Shown here one piece after another: positions 1-6,037 of a DNA stretch of 11,208 nt; the stretch's first letter is position 1, and each line of letters starts with the position of its first letter. A program made the translations under genes and the position numbers. Under the pieces are notes generated by a model, which saw only the letters and a program-made list of their open reading frames with translations, searched no databases and had not been told where the DNA came from. This stretch comes from Deltaproteobacteria bacterium (GTDB taxonomy: Bacteria; Desulfobacterota; SM23-61), in assembly GCA_026388915.1 (NCBI GenBank), contig JAPLIW010000341.1:1-11208 (forward strand), in the 5' to 3' direction.

Positions 1-251
1 CGGAGACTGACCCGCTTGATGAAGTGGGGGATCAGCTCGTAGGTTTCCAGGGCCATGGGAACTAGGATTCCCAGTCCTACGGCGATCACCCAGAATGGAA
101 AGGTGAAGACCTCTCCCATGATCAGGTGGGCCGCTTCCACCGAGCTCCGGGGAGACACGTACAGCCCCATGACGAAGAGGAATACCGCAATGATGGAAAA
201 GACCATGAGGGTGAAATCGATGGTATGAATCATGAATTTATCGGTCTCCAT
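1..251 (-). CDS. NrfD-like integral membrane subunit, start region only, possibly 5'-truncated gene
   Basis: The reading frame runs from an ATG at 251 off the left edge, giving 83 residues. Two strongly hydrophobic segments are visible, at about residues 8-28 and 44-62, separated by a short polar stretch with SPRSSVEAAHLIMGE. The pattern of FPFW, then a glycine-rich helix ending in P-M-A-L-E, resembles the middle of NrfD/PsrC polysulfide-reductase-type quinol-interacting subunits, which partner iron-sulfur proteins in anaerobic respiratory complexes. In that family this motif normally lies after several other helices, so starting here would omit the N-terminal part. An in-frame TGA lies directly before the ATG, so the frame cannot extend further upstream. 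A second ATG at 233 is also possible. No good ribosome binding site is seen. Family assignment is from pattern memory and is moderate; the rest of the gene is outside the window. Confidence 0.55.
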   Translation of the reverse strand, partial: METDKFMIHTIDFTLMVFSIIAVFLFVMGLYVSPRSSVEAAHLIMGEVFTFPFWVIAVGLGILVPMALETYELIPHFIKRVSL

Positions 252-378
252 TCATCCGTGTCCAATGTTATTTTGCGGTCTTTTCACTTTAGGCATTTCG
301 AATTTTAGGCACTTTAGGCATTGTATTTATGGTCATCTGTGTCCAAGTAGGTTTTTTATTCCGCAATCCGCAATCGGC
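252..378. repeat. Spacer between NrfD-like gene and selB, built of short repeats
   Basis: This 127-bp spacer has no plausible gene. It contains single decamer-family units (ATCCGTGTCC at 254-263 and ATCTGTGTCC at 335-344), a 46-bp repeat at 286-331 that recurs at 5992-6037, and three heptamer units (ATTCCGC, AATCCGC, AATCGGC) at 358-378. The heptamers end exactly where the selB stop codon (379-381) begins. No Rho-independent terminator for selB is visible here. Confidence 0.7.
286..331 (+). repeat. 46-bp dispersed repeat, copy A
   Basis: Positions 286-331 match 5992-6037 with a single mismatch (C at 312, T at 6018). Each copy contains TTTAGGCA three times: here at 288-295, 304-311 and 313-320. 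The shared block ends in GTATTTATG. In copy B that ATG is the start codon of the NYN gene; in copy A it starts nothing credible. The copies are 5.7 kb apart, direct, and both intergenic. Confidence 0.85.
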
Positions 379-2286
379 TTATTTCCTCAACACTCTCTTG
401 TCCCCGATCCGCATAGTCAGCTTTTTGCTGTCGAAATGCTCCAAAAGGGGGATGGCGAATTTGCGCGATACCTGGGAGATATCCTTGAACTGGGGTGGGG
501 TCATCTCCTTGTTCTGCTGCAGAAAATTGACCACTTTTCCTTCCAGCTCGTCCAGGGCCTGGCGGTGGAAGTAGAGGTCGTCCTTCACCTTCACCAGAAC
601 GTTCTCCTTGGTCAGAAGCTGGAGGACCGGCTTGAGTTCACTTTCCGAAACCCCGAGCTCGGACAGGGTTTCTTTCACCGTCGGGGGTTGGAGCTGGGTC
701 CGGGAGAAGAGGACGACGATCTTCTTGCGCAGGTCCTTTTCTTCCTCTTTCAGGGAGATCGTGTGGGAGGAGAGGCGGACGGTCTCTTTTTCCAGGGCGA
801 TCTTCTTCTCCTCGGTCAGGATGGATAGAAGATGGTTGAAGAGCCGGGGATCCACCTGGGGCGGGAGCTTGGATTTCAGCTCCTCTTTTATGGCTCCCGT
901 CTGGAGGGGGTTTTTCTGGTGGAATTCTTTCAAATAGTCCAGGGAGAAACGTTTCAGGCCGGCCATGACCTGGGGATGGAGGTAGCGGAGTCGATCGCCG
1001 TTGAAACGAAGGATTCCGCCTTGGGAGACGAGGCTGTCAACCAGAGACTTCAACTTGGAGGGCAGCTGGTTGGAGCGCATGACCAGATCGGCCCAGGACA
1101 ACCCGCCCGCTCCTGTCTTGAGGAGGCGGAGCTTGATCTTTTCCTCCTCCGAGCCCTTTTCCAGGACGGCCATCTCTTCCTTGACCTGCGGGGAGAGACG
1201 CTTGTGCCGGGAGGGAAAGGCGTCCAGAATTTCTCCTCCTCCGATGGTGAAGACGGGCGAATAACTCCGGATCACAAACCGGTCTCCGGGAAGAGCGGTC
1301 ACCGGTTCCTCCAGCCGAAGCTGGAGATAGGCATCTTCCCCGGCTTTGATCTCCTCCCGATCCAGGAGAATGGCCCGACCCAGCACCTCCACCGTACCTA
1401 CATGAACGCGGACCTGGGTTCGATTCTTGAATGGCTTGGCCGAACCGGGAAGGAGCTGGAAGATGACGTCCAGCAGCGAAGTGGGCTTCAGAGACTGGGC
1501 CAGAACGATTACATTGCCCCGGTCGATGACCGCCTTTTCCAGGCCCTGGAGGTTGACGCCCACGCGGAGGCCGGCGGTGGCCGATTCCACGGCCTCTCCG
1601 TGGGCCTGGATGCCCCGCACCTTGGCTTCCAGGCCTTTGGGAATGACCTCCACCGAATCCCCGACGGAGATTTTCCCGGCGATGACCGTGCCGGTGATCA
1701 CCGTCCCGAACCCCTTCATGGTGAAGACCCGGTCGATGGGCAGGCGAAAGAGCCCTTCGGAAGAACGCTCTTCAACAGCCTGGGCCAGCCGGTCCAACTC
1801 CGACACCAGGTCCGGGATTCCTTCTCCGGTGGTGGAAGAGACGGGGACGATGGCCGCTCCTTCGAGAAAGGTCCCGTTCACGAACTCCCGGGTTTCCTCC
1901 TTCACCAGGTCCAGCCAGTCCTTCTCCACCAGGTCGGTTTTGGTCAGGGCGATGAGCCCCTTCTTCACCCGGAGCAGTTTGCAGATGTCCAGATGCTCCC
2001 GGGTCTGGGGCATGATCCCCTCGTCGGCGGCGATGATCAGGACCACCAGGTCGATACCCGTCGCCCCGGCCACCATGTGGCGGACGAACTTTTCGTGGCC
2101 CGGGACATCGACGATACTGATCTTGAGGCCGCTGGGCAGGGCCATGGAGGTAAAGCCCAGCTCGATGGTGATCCCCCGCTCTTTCTCTTCCTTGAGCCGG
2201 TCGCAGTCCACCCCGGTCAGGGCCTTGATCAGCGTGGTCTTCCCGTGATCGATGTGCCCTGCCGTCCCCAGCACCACCCGTTTCAT
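379..2286 (-). CDS. selB: Selenocysteine-specific translation elongation factor SelB
   Basis: This 635-residue cytoplasmic GTPase delivers selenocysteyl-tRNA(Sec) to ribosomes paused at UGA codons next to a SECIS hairpin. All G motifs are visible: GHIDHGKT (residues 10-17), the switch I region RGITIELGF (37-45), DVPGH (60-64), TKTD (115-118) and a VSSTTGEG G5-like segment near 149-156. EF-Tu-like beta-barrel domains follow, then a long C-terminal half of winged-helix repeats that ends in the SelB-typical SRKFAIPLLEHFDSKKLTMRIGDKRVLRK-type tail, the part that binds the SECIS RNA. Length fits bacterial SelB (about 610-640). I chose the ATG at 2286 because AAAGGA lies six bases upstream and family members begin MxxxxGTAGHIDHGKT; a longer frame to 2319 only reads into a repeat. 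No selA, selD or selC is in the window. The gene implies that the organism makes selenoproteins, for example formate dehydrogenase or hydrogenase. Confidence 0.96.
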   Translation of the reverse strand: MKRVVLGTAGHIDHGKTTLIKALTGVDCDRLKEEKERGITIELGFTSMALPSGLKISIVDVPGHEKFVRHMVAGATGIDLVVLIIAADEGIMPQTREHLDICKLLRVKKGLIALTKTDLVEKDWLDLVKEETREFVNGTFLEGAAIVPVSSTTGEGIPDLVSELDRLAQAVEERSSEGLFRLPIDRVFTMKGFGTVITGTVIAGKISVGDSVEVIPKGLEAKVRGIQAHGEAVESATAGLRVGVNLQGLEKAVIDRGNVIVLAQSLKPTSLLDVIFQLLPGSAKPFKNRTQVRVHVGTVEVLGRAILLDREEIKAGEDAYLQLRLEEPVTALPGDRFVIRSYSPVFTIGGGEILDAFPSRHKRLSPQVKEEMAVLEKGSEEEKIKLRLLKTGAGGLSWADLVMRSNQLPSKLKSLVDSLVSQGGILRFNGDRLRYLHPQVMAGLKRFSLDYLKEFHQKNPLQTGAIKEELKSKLPPQVDPRLFNHLLSILTEEKKIALEKETVRLSSHTISLKEEEKDLRKKIVVLFSRTQLQPPTVKETLSELGVSESELKPVLQLLTKENVLVKVKDDLYFHRQALDELEGKVVNFLQQNKEMTPPQFKDISQVSRKFAIPLLEHFDSKKLTMRIGDKRVLRK

Positions 2287-2300
2287 AAAAATTCCTTTGC

Positions 2301-2316
2301 CACAGAGGACACAGAG
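2301..2316. repeat. Nonamer tandem repeat (CACAGAG units) just upstream of selB
   Basis: CACAGAG occurs at 2301-2307 and again at 2310-2316, a 9-bp period. On the selB sense strand it lies 14 bases before the start codon, directly before the AAAGGA ribosome binding site. It is therefore in the 5' leader of the mRNA. Confidence 0.75.
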
Positions 2317-2334
2317 CAAACAAATTGGAATACT

Positions 2335-2392
2335 GGAATAATGAAGCGTTGGGTTTAAGTATTTTGGTTTCTACCCATTGGTCCATTATTCC
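2335..2392. repeat. Imperfect inverted repeat with octamer substructure
   Basis: GGAATAATG (2335-2343) pairs perfectly with CATTATTCC (2384-2392). Inside it TGGGT (2350-2354) pairs with ACCCA (2373-2377). The left side also reads as 8-bp units (GGAATACT at 2327-2334, then GGAATAAT). A T-rich run follows on the plus strand (2394-2400), which makes it terminator-like in that direction, but no plus-strand gene ends here. Confidence 0.6.
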
Positions 2393-2404
2393 TCTTTTTT
2401 AAAT

Positions 2405-2431
2405 TCTCTGCGGCCTCGGCGGTCTCTGCGG
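2405..2431. repeat. Nonamer tandem repeat, three units
   Basis: Three consecutive 9-bp units are present: TCTCTGCGG (2405-2413), CCTCGGCGG (2414-2422) and TCTCTGCGG (2423-2431). The first and third are identical. It lies in the spacer between the UPF0182 gene and selB. Confidence 0.8.
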
Positions 2432-2500
2432 TTCGTCTTTATGTTTTAAAGCCTCAAGCGAAGCGATCCTTCCTTACCTTAGCTTCGGGGTTATTCTTGT

Positions 2501-2535
2501 CATTCCGCATTCCGAATTCCACAATCCGCATTTCC
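2501..2535. repeat. Heptamer tandem repeat, five units
   Basis: Five consecutive 7-bp units are seen: CATTCCG, CATTCCG, AATTCCA, CAATCCG, CATTTCC. They are from the same sequence family as the heptamers at 358-378. The array begins 23 bp beyond the stop codon of the UPF0182 gene. Confidence 0.8.
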
Positions 2536-2557
2536 CCCGTGACGGTCCTCTGGCCTT

Positions 2558-5311
2558 CTATTTTTTCCTCTCCAGCGCTTTCAGCCCTTCCTCCATCTTC
2601 CTCAGCTCTTCCCCGTACCCAGCCCAGTTTCCCTGGCGGAGGAAATCCTGGGCTTTGCGGTAATGGGCCAGGGCCTCTGCGGCGATCTCCGGATCGGTCC
2701 GCCTCTTTTCGGGGGGGGCCGCCGCCCCCAAGACCGCTTTAGGGGCCGCTTTCTCGCGCATCACTTCCCCGCCGAAGACCCGCTGCAAGGCGAGCTCCAG
2801 GTTCTCTTCCATGGCCAGGGAATTGCCAAAGGCCACGATGACCCGCTTCAGCTCCGGCAGCTGGCTCTTTTCCGCGGCGAGGTAGAGAGGCTCCACGTAG
2901 AGGATCGACTTCTCGATGGGAATGGCCAGGAGATCGCCTCGGATGACCTGGGACCCCCGCTGGCTCCAGAGAGAGAGCTGTTTGGAGATTTCCGCTTCCT
3001 GATCAATCCGGGCCTCGATTTGTCTCGGCCCATAGATCATCTTCTGCTTGGGAAAGACGTAAACGAGCACCTCTCCGTAATGGGGGACGTCGCAGCGGCC
3101 CGCCATCCAGGCCGACATGTTGTCTTTCTTGCTGGGAGTGAAGGGGAGGAGGACCACGAACTCCTCTTTCTTCCCCTCAGGGAGTTTCATGATCGTGTAG
3201 TAAGGCGGGTATTCCTTTTCCGACCCCTGACCCGACGCCGCTTTCCGGGGAATGGTCCAGAGGTCTTCCTTGTTGTAGAAGACCTGGGGGTCCTGCATGT
3301 GATAAGTGCCGTACATGCGGGCCTGGATGGATAGCAGGGCCTGGGGATAGCGGATATGGCTGCGCAGGTCATCAGGCATCTGCTCCAGCGGCTGGAAAAC
3401 CCCGGGGAATATCTTGGCATAGGTCTGGATGATGGGGTCTTTCGGGTCGCTGGTGTAGAGGCTGACCGTCCCATCATAAGCATCGACCACCGCCTTGACC
3501 GAGTTGCGGATGTAATTGCCCAGGCCGGGGACCGGCTCGGAGTAGGGGAAACGATCGGTTACGGTGTAGCCGTCCAGAACCCAGAGCAGGCGGCCTTCCT
3601 TGGAGATCACCAGGTAGGAGTCGGGGTCGAGGCGGACAAAGGGAGCTACCCGGGAGACCCGGTCATGGATTTTCCGATAATACATGATCCGGCTCTCCCC
3701 GGTCACGTCGTTGGAGAGAAGGATGTCAAGCGATCCAAAACGGACGGCGAAGACCACCTTCTTCCAGAAGGACAGGGGGACCCCGCCTTTTCCCTGGTAC
3801 TGAGTGTAAACGTTCTTTTCTCCCACGGGGTAGTCGAATTCCTCCCGCTTTGTTCGGACGAAGACGTATTCATTGGAGGTTTCCCCGTAATAGATCTCCG
3901 GCCGGGTGATCTTGATGTCGGCGGAAGATTCGGGAGGAATGTCTTTGATGAAAAACTCCGGAAGCCCCTCGGGGGAGATCCGGTTCACCGGACCCAGGAC
4001 CGCCCCGTACCCGTGGGTATAGATGATGTGCTCGTTGACCCAGGTGCGGGCGGGCAGGGCCCGGTAGGAGAGCTCCCGGGGCGAAAGCATGACCTGACGG
4101 TATTCTCCGTTGACGAAATAGCGGTCGTTGTCCACATCGATGAACTTGTAATAGGTCCGGATTTCCTGCAGCTGACTGTAGGTGGAAAGAAGAGGGGCGT
4201 GGTCCCACAGGCGGATATTCTTGACGGTCAGCTCATTGCGCTTTAAATCCTCCCGGGTCAGCCTTTCTTCGGCGGGAAATTCCTGGTATTTTATGTTATC
4301 CAGCCCATAGGCCAGGTTGGTGTACTGGATGTTCTTTTCCAGGTAGGGTTTCTCCAGGGCGATCTCGTTGGGCACCACTTTGAGTTTTTGAACCAGGGAG
4401 GGGTAGATCCCGGTCCCCACCACCAGAACGGCAAAGAACACCGCCAGCCCCGCGGCCGGGATCCTCCAGTCGCGCCGGAAGGCAAAGGCGAGGATGGTAA
4501 TCCCGCAGAACACGGTGGCGCCCATCAGGAGCTTGAGCATTCCGACCTGGGTGTTGACATCCGTGTACCCGGGCCCGAAGACAACCCCCCGTTTCGAGTA
4601 AAGAATCTCGTTCAGGGCAATCCAGGCGCCCAGGGTTCCCACGAAGAAGAGGACCGCGACCAGGACGGCCAGGTGGGTCCGCGCGGGAGGAGATATCCGG
4701 ACGGTCTGGGGGGGAATAAATTGGAAAGAGCGGCGCATAAAATAGACGAGGCCCGTGGCCAGGGTGGTCAGGATGAGGACGGTCATGAGCCAGGAGAAGA
4801 GGTATTGCAGGAAGGGGAGCTGGAATACGTAAAAACTGATATCCCGGCCGAAAAGCGGATCCTGGATGCCAAAAGGAGTGGGATTCAAATACCGGAGAAA
4901 AATTTCCCACTGCGCGGACCCGCGCAGTGCGGCGAAGAGAGCGAAGACCACCGATCCCAGAAGGATCAGGGTTCCAAGAGAGTGTCCCCCCGCTTCCCAG
5001 GGGGGGATTTGAATCAGGTTGTCCCGGTCCACCCAATAGCCGCGGGAGGAGAGACGGGAGGCCAGGAAGAGATTCAGGTAAAAGATCACGAAAAAGGCGC
5101 CCCCGAAGAGGGCGGCGACCTTCATCTGGGTCAGGAAGGTCACGGAGAAGATCACTTCCCGCCCGACCTCCTGGAACCAGAACCAATCGGCAATCAACTC
5201 GATGCCGCGCCAGAAGAGCATGAGAATCATGACCACGGCGATAAACACGACCCCGCCTATGGCGCCGCGCATGGGGGAGGGGGGGGTCCCCGGACCTCTT
5301 TGTGTGCTCAT
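2558..5311 (-). CDS. UPF0182 (COG1615) family multi-pass membrane protein
   Basis: This 917-residue protein matches the UPF0182 family in length and layout; the family has no established biochemical function. About seven hydrophobic helices fill the first third (near residues 18-36, 62-82, 112-130, 163-190, 213-232, 258-276 and 284-303). A large soluble region follows that is probably extracytoplasmic. The family hallmark NPTPFGIQDPLFGRDISFYV lies at about residues 143-162, between helices 3 and 4. The C-terminal tail, after about residue 850, is charged and probably helical. I chose the ATG at 5311 because GGAG lies eight bases upstream and the first helix follows directly. The frame stays open up to 5749, but that 146-residue extension runs through repeats and hairpins and looks non-coding. 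The gene is divergent from the NYN gene and 271 bp upstream of selB. Confidence 0.9.
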   Translation of the reverse strand: MSTQRGPGTPPSPMRGAIGGVVFIAVVMILMLFWRGIELIADWFWFQEVGREVIFSVTFLTQMKVAALFGGAFFVIFYLNLFLASRLSSRGYWVDRDNLIQIPPWEAGGHSLGTLILLGSVVFALFAALRGSAQWEIFLRYLNPTPFGIQDPLFGRDISFYVFQLPFLQYLFSWLMTVLILTTLATGLVYFMRRSFQFIPPQTVRISPPARTHLAVLVAVLFFVGTLGAWIALNEILYSKRGVVFGPGYTDVNTQVGMLKLLMGATVFCGITILAFAFRRDWRIPAAGLAVFFAVLVVGTGIYPSLVQKLKVVPNEIALEKPYLEKNIQYTNLAYGLDNIKYQEFPAEERLTREDLKRNELTVKNIRLWDHAPLLSTYSQLQEIRTYYKFIDVDNDRYFVNGEYRQVMLSPRELSYRALPARTWVNEHIIYTHGYGAVLGPVNRISPEGLPEFFIKDIPPESSADIKITRPEIYYGETSNEYVFVRTKREEFDYPVGEKNVYTQYQGKGGVPLSFWKKVVFAVRFGSLDILLSNDVTGESRIMYYRKIHDRVSRVAPFVRLDPDSYLVISKEGRLLWVLDGYTVTDRFPYSEPVPGLGNYIRNSVKAVVDAYDGTVSLYTSDPKDPIIQTYAKIFPGVFQPLEQMPDDLRSHIRYPQALLSIQARMYGTYHMQDPQVFYNKEDLWTIPRKAASGQGSEKEYPPYYTIMKLPEGKKEEFVVLLPFTPSKKDNMSAWMAGRCDVPHYGEVLVYVFPKQKMIYGPRQIEARIDQEAEISKQLSLWSQRGSQVIRGDLLAIPIEKSILYVEPLYLAAEKSQLPELKRVIVAFGNSLAMEENLELALQRVFGGEVMREKAAPKAVLGAAAPPEKRRTDPEIAAEALAHYRKAQDFLRQGNWAGYGEELRKMEEGLKALERKK

Positions 5312-5393
5312 TTGATTTGCTCCATTTGATTGAGATTTTAGGCCTGAGTTATCCCGGGATTTTTCTGTTTCGGGCCGGGATAAATGATCCCAA

Positions 5394-5422
5394 AGTATAT
5401 CAAATGCTCCGCGTCTCCACAA
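5394..5422 (-). promoter_or_regulatory. Putative sigma-70-type promoter for the UPF0182 gene, with hairpin at the start site
   Basis: On the minus strand TTGTGG (5422-5417) is followed by a 17-base gap and TATACT (5399-5394). The -10 matches the consensus at five of six positions; the -35 is weak. Transcription would begin near 5387 and leave a leader of about 75 bases. GGGAT and ATCCC arms with a 5-base loop (5378-5392) sit across the predicted start site and could be an operator or leader hairpin. This is a prediction from motif spacing only. Confidence 0.4.
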
Positions 5423-5435
5423 TGCCTTAAAAAGG

Positions 5436-5534
5436 GAGGACCGGCGGCGGGTCTCGATGCAGCGGTCCTCAAGGCAGGCCAATAGGCGTGCCATCCTCAA
5501 GCGAACCGCTCCTTGAGCCCAAAGGGCGGCCCTT
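5436..5534. repeat. Cluster of four consecutive hairpins (structured element)
   Basis: Four inverted repeats lie almost end to end. GAGGACCG (5436-5443) pairs with CGGTCCTC (5463-5470). GGCAGGCC and GGCGTGCC flank AATA (5473-5492) with one mismatch. CTCAAG (5496-5501) pairs with CTTGAG (5512-5517). AAGGGC and GCCCTT flank one G (5522-5534). The second hairpin is bracketed by direct repeats TCCTCAAG at 5466-5473 and 5494-5501. Part of the third hairpin (CCTCAAGCGAA) recurs at 2452-2462. It could be a dispersed structured repeat or a non-coding RNA. Confidence 0.55.
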
Positions 5535-5550
5535 CGAAATATTCTAATTC

Positions 5551-5580
5551 TTGACAACCCCCGCCTTCTTCCGCTACATT
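5551..5580 (+). promoter_or_regulatory. Putative sigma-70-type promoter facing the NYN gene
   Basis: A consensus -35 TTGACA (5551-5556), an 18-base gap and TACATT (5575-5580) face right. The nearest gene start is 455 bases downstream, across several repeats, so it would make a long leader or an unannotated small RNA. The -35 context, TTGACAACC, is shared with the tRNA promoter at 7108. Confidence 0.45.
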
Positions 5581-5608
5581 TTTCATGTCTTGTCGTTAGC
5601 CGCTTTTT

Positions 5609-5628
5609 ATCCGTGTTCATCCGTGTCC
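5609..5628. repeat. Decamer tandem repeat, two units
   Basis: ATCCGTGTTC (5609-5618) is followed directly by ATCCGTGTCC (5619-5628). The same family occurs at 254-263, 335-344, 5701-5720 and 5918-5947. Confidence 0.8.
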
Positions 5629-5636
5629 CATTCATG

Positions 5637-5676
5637 AAGTCGTTTGGTCCTGTAGTCGCATAGTCAATTGGTCGTT
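5637..5676. repeat. Octamer tandem repeat, five degenerate units
   Basis: The trinucleotide GTC occurs at 5639, 5647, 5655, 5663 and 5671, exactly every 8 bases. The units are AAGTCGTT, TGGTCCTG, TAGTCGCA, TAGTCAAT and TGGTCGTT, giving a consensus near TRGTCGNT. Confidence 0.75.
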
Positions 5677-5700
5677 GGTTTTCTCTTGTACCTGCTCCTA

Positions 5701-5720
5701 ATCTGTGTTCATCTGTACTA
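5701..5720. repeat. Decamer tandem repeat, two diverged units
   Basis: ATCTGTGTTC (5701-5710) is followed by ATCTGTACTA (5711-5720). The first unit differs from the one at 5609-5618 by a single C to T change; the second is decayed at its end. Confidence 0.65.
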
Positions 5721-5778
5721 CTAACGCGCAGACTCTTTAAATTCTGCAAAGAAAATTTTCTTTAGGCAACGATCCTCT

Positions 5779-5823
5779 GAAATCCCCCCCCCCTTTAGAA
5801 AAGGGGGGCGAAGGGGGGATTTC
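5779..5823. repeat. G/C-run inverted repeat element
   Basis: GAAATCCCCCC (5779-5789) and GGGGGGATTTC (5813-5823) form a perfect 11-bp inverted repeat. A second G run at 5803-5808 lets the C run fold in two alternative ways: outer arms, or CCCCCCTTT with AAAGGGGGG around a 3-base loop. Such C-run/G-run hairpins are common dispersed intergenic elements in many bacteria. Confidence 0.75.
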
Positions 5824-5917
5824 TGGAATTGCCTGGCTGTAAAAATCAGCCTTATGGGCCGGAGTTTTGCTGAGCTATATGGCTGTCTTTCCGTTTCTGT
5901 TTTTTTCTTCAGGAATG

Positions 5918-5947
5918 ATCCGTGTTAATCCGCGTTCATCCGCGTCC
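5918..5947. repeat. Decamer tandem repeat, three units
   Basis: ATCCGTGTTA, ATCCGCGTTC and ATCCGCGTCC start at 5918, 5928 and 5938, exactly 10 bp apart. The units differ at two or three positions, mainly GTG versus GCG. Confidence 0.8.
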
Positions 5948-5968
5948 AAAAAAGTTCGGAGTTCGTAG

Positions 5969-5989
5969 GGGCGACCCGCCGGGTCGCCC
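5969..5989. repeat. 21-bp GC palindrome
   Basis: GGGCGACCCG (5969-5978) and CGGGTCGCCC (5980-5989) are perfectly complementary around one central base. No T run follows, so it is not a classical terminator. It lies between the decamer array and the 46-bp repeat. Confidence 0.8.
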
Positions 5990-5991
5990 GT

Positions 5992-6037
5992 ACTTTAGGC
6001 ATTTCGAATTTTAGGCATTTTAGGCATTGTATTTATG
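5992..6037 (+). repeat. 46-bp dispersed repeat, copy B, containing the start codon of the NYN gene
   Basis: This matches 286-331 at 45 of 46 positions. TTTAGGCA lies at 5994-6001, 6010-6017 and 6019-6026. The last three bases are the ATG of the downstream gene, so the repeat supplies its whole initiation region. Only a weak AGG (6022-6024), ten bases before the ATG, could serve for ribosome binding. Confidence 0.85.

Larger units (their letters stand above)
5312..6034. other. 723-bp divergent intergenic region rich in repeats and hairpins
   Basis: There is no convincing gene on either strand. Reading from left to right it holds a minus-strand promoter candidate (5394-5422), four adjacent hairpins (5436-5534), a plus-strand promoter candidate (5551-5580), decamer arrays (5609-5628, 5701-5720, 5918-5947), an octamer array (5637-5676), a G/C-run hairpin (5779-5823), a palindrome (5969-5989) and the 46-bp repeat at the start of the NYN gene. 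The stretch 5824-5917 shows nothing I can name. Confidence 0.75.

Noticed and set aside
126..308. Small plus-strand frames over 126-574
   Set aside because: They are antisense to the NrfD-like and selB genes or lie in repeats, with no ribosome site or recognisable motif.
2287..2319. Longer SelB start adding 11 residues
   Set aside because: The extra residues come from the CACAGAG repeat; the ATG at 2286 has a ribosome site and matches the usual SelB N-terminus.
832..2358. 508-codon open frame on the plus strand opposite selB
   Set aside because: It is antisense to a clear selB gene; long antisense frames are expected in GC-rich coding DNA, and its composition (rich in G, H, D, Q) resembles no protein family.
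2335..2400. Terminator on the plus strand
   Set aside because: The hairpin with a T run points rightwards, but no plus-strand gene precedes it; kept only as an inverted repeat.
5601..5720. CRISPR array
   Set aside because: The units are 8-10 bp without spacers of 25-40 bp, and no cas gene is present.
5312..5749. N-terminal extension of the UPF0182 frame by 146 residues
   Set aside because: It passes through hairpins, a decamer and an octamer repeat, has an arginine-rich composition unlike the family, and a good ribosome site plus the first membrane helix fit the start at 5311.
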